Shown here one piece after another: positions 4,853-6,567 of a stretch of 6,567 bases of DNA. The first letter of the stretch is position 1. Each line of letters starts with the position of its first letter. The stretch is from Granulicella sp. (GTDB lineage Bacteria; Acidobacteriota; Terriglobia; Terriglobales; Acidobacteriaceae), in the NCBI GenBank assembly GCA_003133205.1, contig PKWK01000332.1, positions 1 to 6,567 of the forward strand, in the 5' to 3' direction. The notes below the pieces were generated by a model that was given only the letters and a program-made list of their open reading frames with translations, made no database searches and was not told where the DNA came from. The translations under genes were made by a program, and so were the position numbers.

Positions 4853-6424
4853 TCAGTTCCCTGTCGCTACGGAGCGGGCGGCTTGGCGGGCGTCGCGGAT
4901 CAGGTCGGGTAAGCCTACGCCGTGGAGGGCGTTGCCGAGGACGGTGAGGCCGGGGAGGGCACGGAGGCGGGTTTCTAGTTCGGCGACGCGGGCTGGATGT
5001 CCGACAGCATACTGGGGAAGACTGTTGGGCCAGCGGCGGACTACGGTGAGCGCGGGGACGGGCGTGGGGGCGGCGGCGGAGATGGGCATTGTGGAGTTGA
5101 GGATGCGGGCTAGTTCGAGGCGCGCGATGGCGGCGATCTCGTCGTTGTTGCAGCGGGCGATGCGGTCGGCGGCAGGGCCTCCGAAAAAGGCGCGGACGAG
5201 GCGGCCGCCGGGCGGGACTCGGTGAGGGAACTTCTGGTCGGCGAAGGTGCAGGCGAGGAGGAGGCTGGGGTTCGTGGAAACCCACATCTCAGAATCGAGA
5301 TGTGGGGCACCCGGTTCGGAGTCTGGTCGAGATGAGGCTTTTTCTACTTGCGTGGGTGGGACGAGGAAGCCGAAGCCGGGTGGGAGCGGGAAGCGAGTCG
5401 CGTCGGGGTAGGCGAAGGCGACCAGTACTGCAGAGCTGGACTCGGTGGGGAGGAGTTGGGCGGCGGTGATGTCGAGGGGAGTGAGCAGGCGGCGGGTAGC
5501 GTCGAGCGGGGTGGCGAGGAGGACGGCGTCGAAAGTGTCCGATCCGCGGTGCTTGCCTGTGGTGGAGGTGAGGACGGTCCAGGGTGGGGAGTCGATCTTA
5601 TCGGCGAGCCGTGAGCTATGAGGTGTGAGGTTTGAGCTTGGTTCGATAGCGGTGACCGTGGTGTTGAGGCGGAGCCATTGCGGCGGGATCGCGGCGACCA
5701 GGCGGTCGATGAGGGTGCCCAGGCCCGAGCGGAGGGTGGTGAAGATTGGGGTTGCTGGTTGCTGGTTGTTAGTTGTCCGTTGCAGTGCGGCGATGAGGGA
5801 GCCATGGGTGCGCTCCATTTGAACGAAGACGGGCATGACGGCTCGGACGCTGAGGTTGCGGACGTCTCCGCCGAAGACTCCGCTGAGAAGTGGGGCGGCT
5901 ACGCGGGCGAGGACTTCGGGGCCGAAGTGGCGGAGGGTGAAGTCGGCGACGCTCTCGTCGTGCGCGGGGATGGCGGCGAGGAGTTCGGCGGCGCGGGCGG
6001 GCTCGGCGCGGTAGGCTGCGATGGCGGCCTGGGTGAAGAGGGGCGAGTGGTCGAGCGCGGCGAGGTTGGTGGGGACCATCAGGTTGAGGCCGTCGGGCAT
6101 GGGGACGAGGCGGCCGGATGGGTTTTCCGAAGTGGTGAGGAAGATGTGAGTGCGGCGGGTGGCGTCGTTGGAAGGGATGAGTTCATCGGCGATACCGAGT
6201 TCGACGGCTAGTTCGCGGGCCCAGGGCTTGGCGGAGACCCAGCCGTCGGGGCCGGCTTCGATGGTGAAGCCACCTTCGCGGACGGTTTCGATGAGGCCGC
6301 CGAGACGATTCGAGGATTCAAACAGGACGGCTTCGATTTGTGCTCCGTCGCGGGCAAGGCGCGCAAGTTCGTAGGCGGCGGTGAGGCCGGCGATGCCTCC
6401 TCCGATGATCGCTACGCGCTTCAT
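4853..6424 (-). CDS. hemG: Protoporphyrinogen oxidase, oxygen-dependent HemY/PPOX type
   Basis: This FAD enzyme removes six electrons from protoporphyrinogen IX (or coproporphyrinogen III in some bacteria) using oxygen, the step before or near iron insertion in heme synthesis; it is usually membrane-associated. The N-terminal dinucleotide fold shows GGGIAGL (residues 8-14), then FESSNRLGGLIET with the FAD ribose-binding Glu. The C-terminal signatures are RRWPNSLPQYAVGH (about 463-476) and LGNALHGVGLPDLIRDA (about 496-512), the second FAD-binding stretch. The length of 523 aa exceeds the usual 450-480. The surplus coincides with repeat DNA in frame at about residues 214-225, 262-274 and 360-385. 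The hemH stop overlaps the ATG (ATGA), implying translational coupling; no Shine-Dalgarno sequence is needed or obvious. The hemY/cgoX naming is an alternative because the true substrate cannot be read from sequence. All core motifs are intact. Confidence 0.93.
   Translation of the reverse strand: MKRVAIIGGGIAGLTAAYELARLARDGAQIEAVLFESSNRLGGLIETVREGGFTIEAGPDGWVSAKPWARELAVELGIADELIPSNDATRRTHIFLTTSENPSGRLVPMPDGLNLMVPTNLAALDHSPLFTQAAIAAYRAEPARAAELLAAIPAHDESVADFTLRHFGPEVLARVAAPLLSGVFGGDVRNLSVRAVMPVFVQMERTHGSLIAALQRTTNNQQPATPIFTTLRSGLGTLIDRLVAAIPPQWLRLNTTVTAIEPSSNLTPHSSRLADKIDSPPWTVLTSTTGKHRGSDTFDAVLLATPLDATRRLLTPLDITAAQLLPTESSSAVLVAFAYPDATRFPLPPGFGFLVPPTQVEKASSRPDSEPGAPHLDSEMWVSTNPSLLLACTFADQKFPHRVPPGGRLVRAFFGGPAADRIARCNNDEIAAIARLELARILNSTMPISAAAPTPVPALTVVRRWPNSLPQYAVGHPARVAELETRLRALPGLTVLGNALHGVGLPDLIRDARQAARSVATGN
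5281..5306. repeat. Palindromic repeat inside hemG
   Basis: CCCACATCTC (5281-5290) and GAGATGTGGG (5297-5306) are perfect 10-bp inverted arms around AGAATC. The element is read in frame as part of HLDSEMW (hemG residues about 373-382). It sits in a longer insert (about 5270-5346) where related oxidases pass directly from GFLVP to the LLACTF segment. A partial copy of its arm, TCGAGATGAGG, lies at 5328-5338. From memory, the same palindrome recurs between genes in Acidobacteriaceae. Confidence 0.75.
5605..5639. repeat. Degenerate 7-bp tandem repeat inside hemG (five units)
   Basis: Five consecutive heptamers fit the plus-strand consensus YGAGSTN, the first being the poorest (CGAGCCG). They encode about residues 262-274 (SSNLTPHSSRLA) in hemG. 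In the family this point is a short turn between a beta strand and the segment leading to the conserved VLLATP. The unit resembles that of the array at 6430-6450. Confidence 0.7.
5750..5784. repeat. Degenerate 7-bp tandem repeat inside hemG (five units)
   Basis: Five consecutive heptamers fit the plus-strand consensus GGTTGCT; the first two are identical and the others differ by one or a few bases. They encode the Asn/Gln/Thr-rich stretch RTTNNQQPAT (about residues 214-225). It lies between the conserved THGSLIAAL helix and the LRSGLGTLIDRL segment. Composition and amino acid use differ sharply from the flanking hemG sequence. Confidence 0.75.
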
Positions 6425-6567
6425 GGAGTTTCAGGTTCGAGGTGCGAGGTGACTACGTCGACGAGGGCTTCGGCGAGGAGTGGCGAGTCGTTCAGGGATT
6501 CGGGACGGTAGAGGCGAAGGCCGAGGGTGCGGGCGGTTTCGGTGAAGGCGATGTCGATGTCGTAGAG
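6421..6567 (-). CDS. hemH: Ferrochelatase, C-terminal end (5' part outside window)
   Basis: The minus-strand frame is open from the window edge and ends in TGA at 6423-6421, giving 48 visible residues. They begin LYDIDIAFTETARTLG and continue with YRPESLNDSPLLAEALVDVV. This is the closing part of the chelatase fold: the Glu/Leu-Tyr-Asp-Ile-Asp segment, the R-P-x-x-L-N-D-S-P motif and the last helix. HemH inserts ferrous iron into protoporphyrin IX (or coproporphyrin III) at the end of heme synthesis. The catalytic His and Glu lie outside the window. The stop overlaps the hemG ATG by four bases, so the two are an operon. The last residues (HLEPETP) come from a 7-bp repeat array, so the native C-terminus may have been extended or replaced. 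Identification is good despite the short length. Confidence 0.88.
   Translation of the reverse strand, partial: LYDIDIAFTETARTLGLRLYRPESLNDSPLLAEALVDVVTSHLEPETP
6430..6450. repeat. 7-bp tandem repeat at the hemH 3' end (three units)
   Basis: Three heptamers with plus-strand pattern NCGAGGT (the first degenerate, TTCAGGT) end 6 bases before the hemG ATG on the minus strand. They encode most of the hemH C-terminal residues HLEPE. The unit matches that of the array at 5605-5639 (CGAGGTG against TGAGGTG), so the two arrays belong to one repeat family. Confidence 0.6.

Noticed and set aside
5678..6211. 177-codon plus-strand frame opposite hemG
   Set aside because: It is Gly/Asp/Glu-rich antisense of a well-supported flavoenzyme gene.

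Overview
The window is GC-rich chromosomal DNA with strong G/C bias at third codon positions. The gene set and the intergenic repeats fit a soil Acidobacteriota of the Terriglobia/Acidobacteriaceae type (Granulicella, Edaphobacter or Terriglobus-like). The repeats in question are the GGGGCTAAAGCCCC hairpin and the palindrome built on CCCACATCTC/GAGATGTGGG. This placement rests on recall of similar genomes, not on a search. There are no rRNA or tRNA genes, CRISPR arrays, transposases or phage genes, and most of the window is housekeeping.

Layout, left to right. (1) 1-946, plus strand: the C-terminal end of a thioredoxin/DsbA-like protein, then purN (GAR formyltransferase), probably started by TTG. 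(2) 947-1060: a convergent gap holding a duplicated 25-mer and a perfect hairpin. (3) 1061-3011, minus strand: rnj (ribonuclease J), followed 73 bases downstream by a 71-aa two-helix membrane protein. (4) 3088-3393, minus: a small cysteine-containing protein of unknown function with a good ribosome binding site. (5) 3394-3818: about 425 bases without a convincing gene, ending in a sigma70-like promoter for (6) 3819-4409, plus: a secreted protein with a TonB C-terminal domain. (7) 4410-4568: a convergent gap with a long imperfect hairpin. (8) 4569-4739, minus: a 56-aa single-helix membrane protein with a strong Shine-Dalgarno sequence, easily missed because of its size. (9) 4853-6567, minus: the end of hemH (ferrochelatase) overlapping hemG (protoporphyrinogen oxidase) by ATGA. 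This is a late heme synthesis operon in which oxidation to protoporphyrin IX and iron insertion are encoded together.

The least ordinary signal is in the heme operon. hemG is longer than usual, and the excess coincides with repeat DNA lying inside the reading frame: two arrays of degenerate 7-bp tandem repeats (5605-5639 and 5750-5784) and one 10-bp-arm palindrome (5281-5306). A third short 7-bp array (6430-6450) forms the last codons of hemH just before the hemG start. The arrays resemble the short tandemly repeated heptamers of cyanobacteria, and the palindrome recalls the in-frame palindromic elements of Rickettsia. All three hemG inserts fall where the flavoenzyme family normally has short variable loops, so the protein is probably still functional. 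No new multi-gene system was found.
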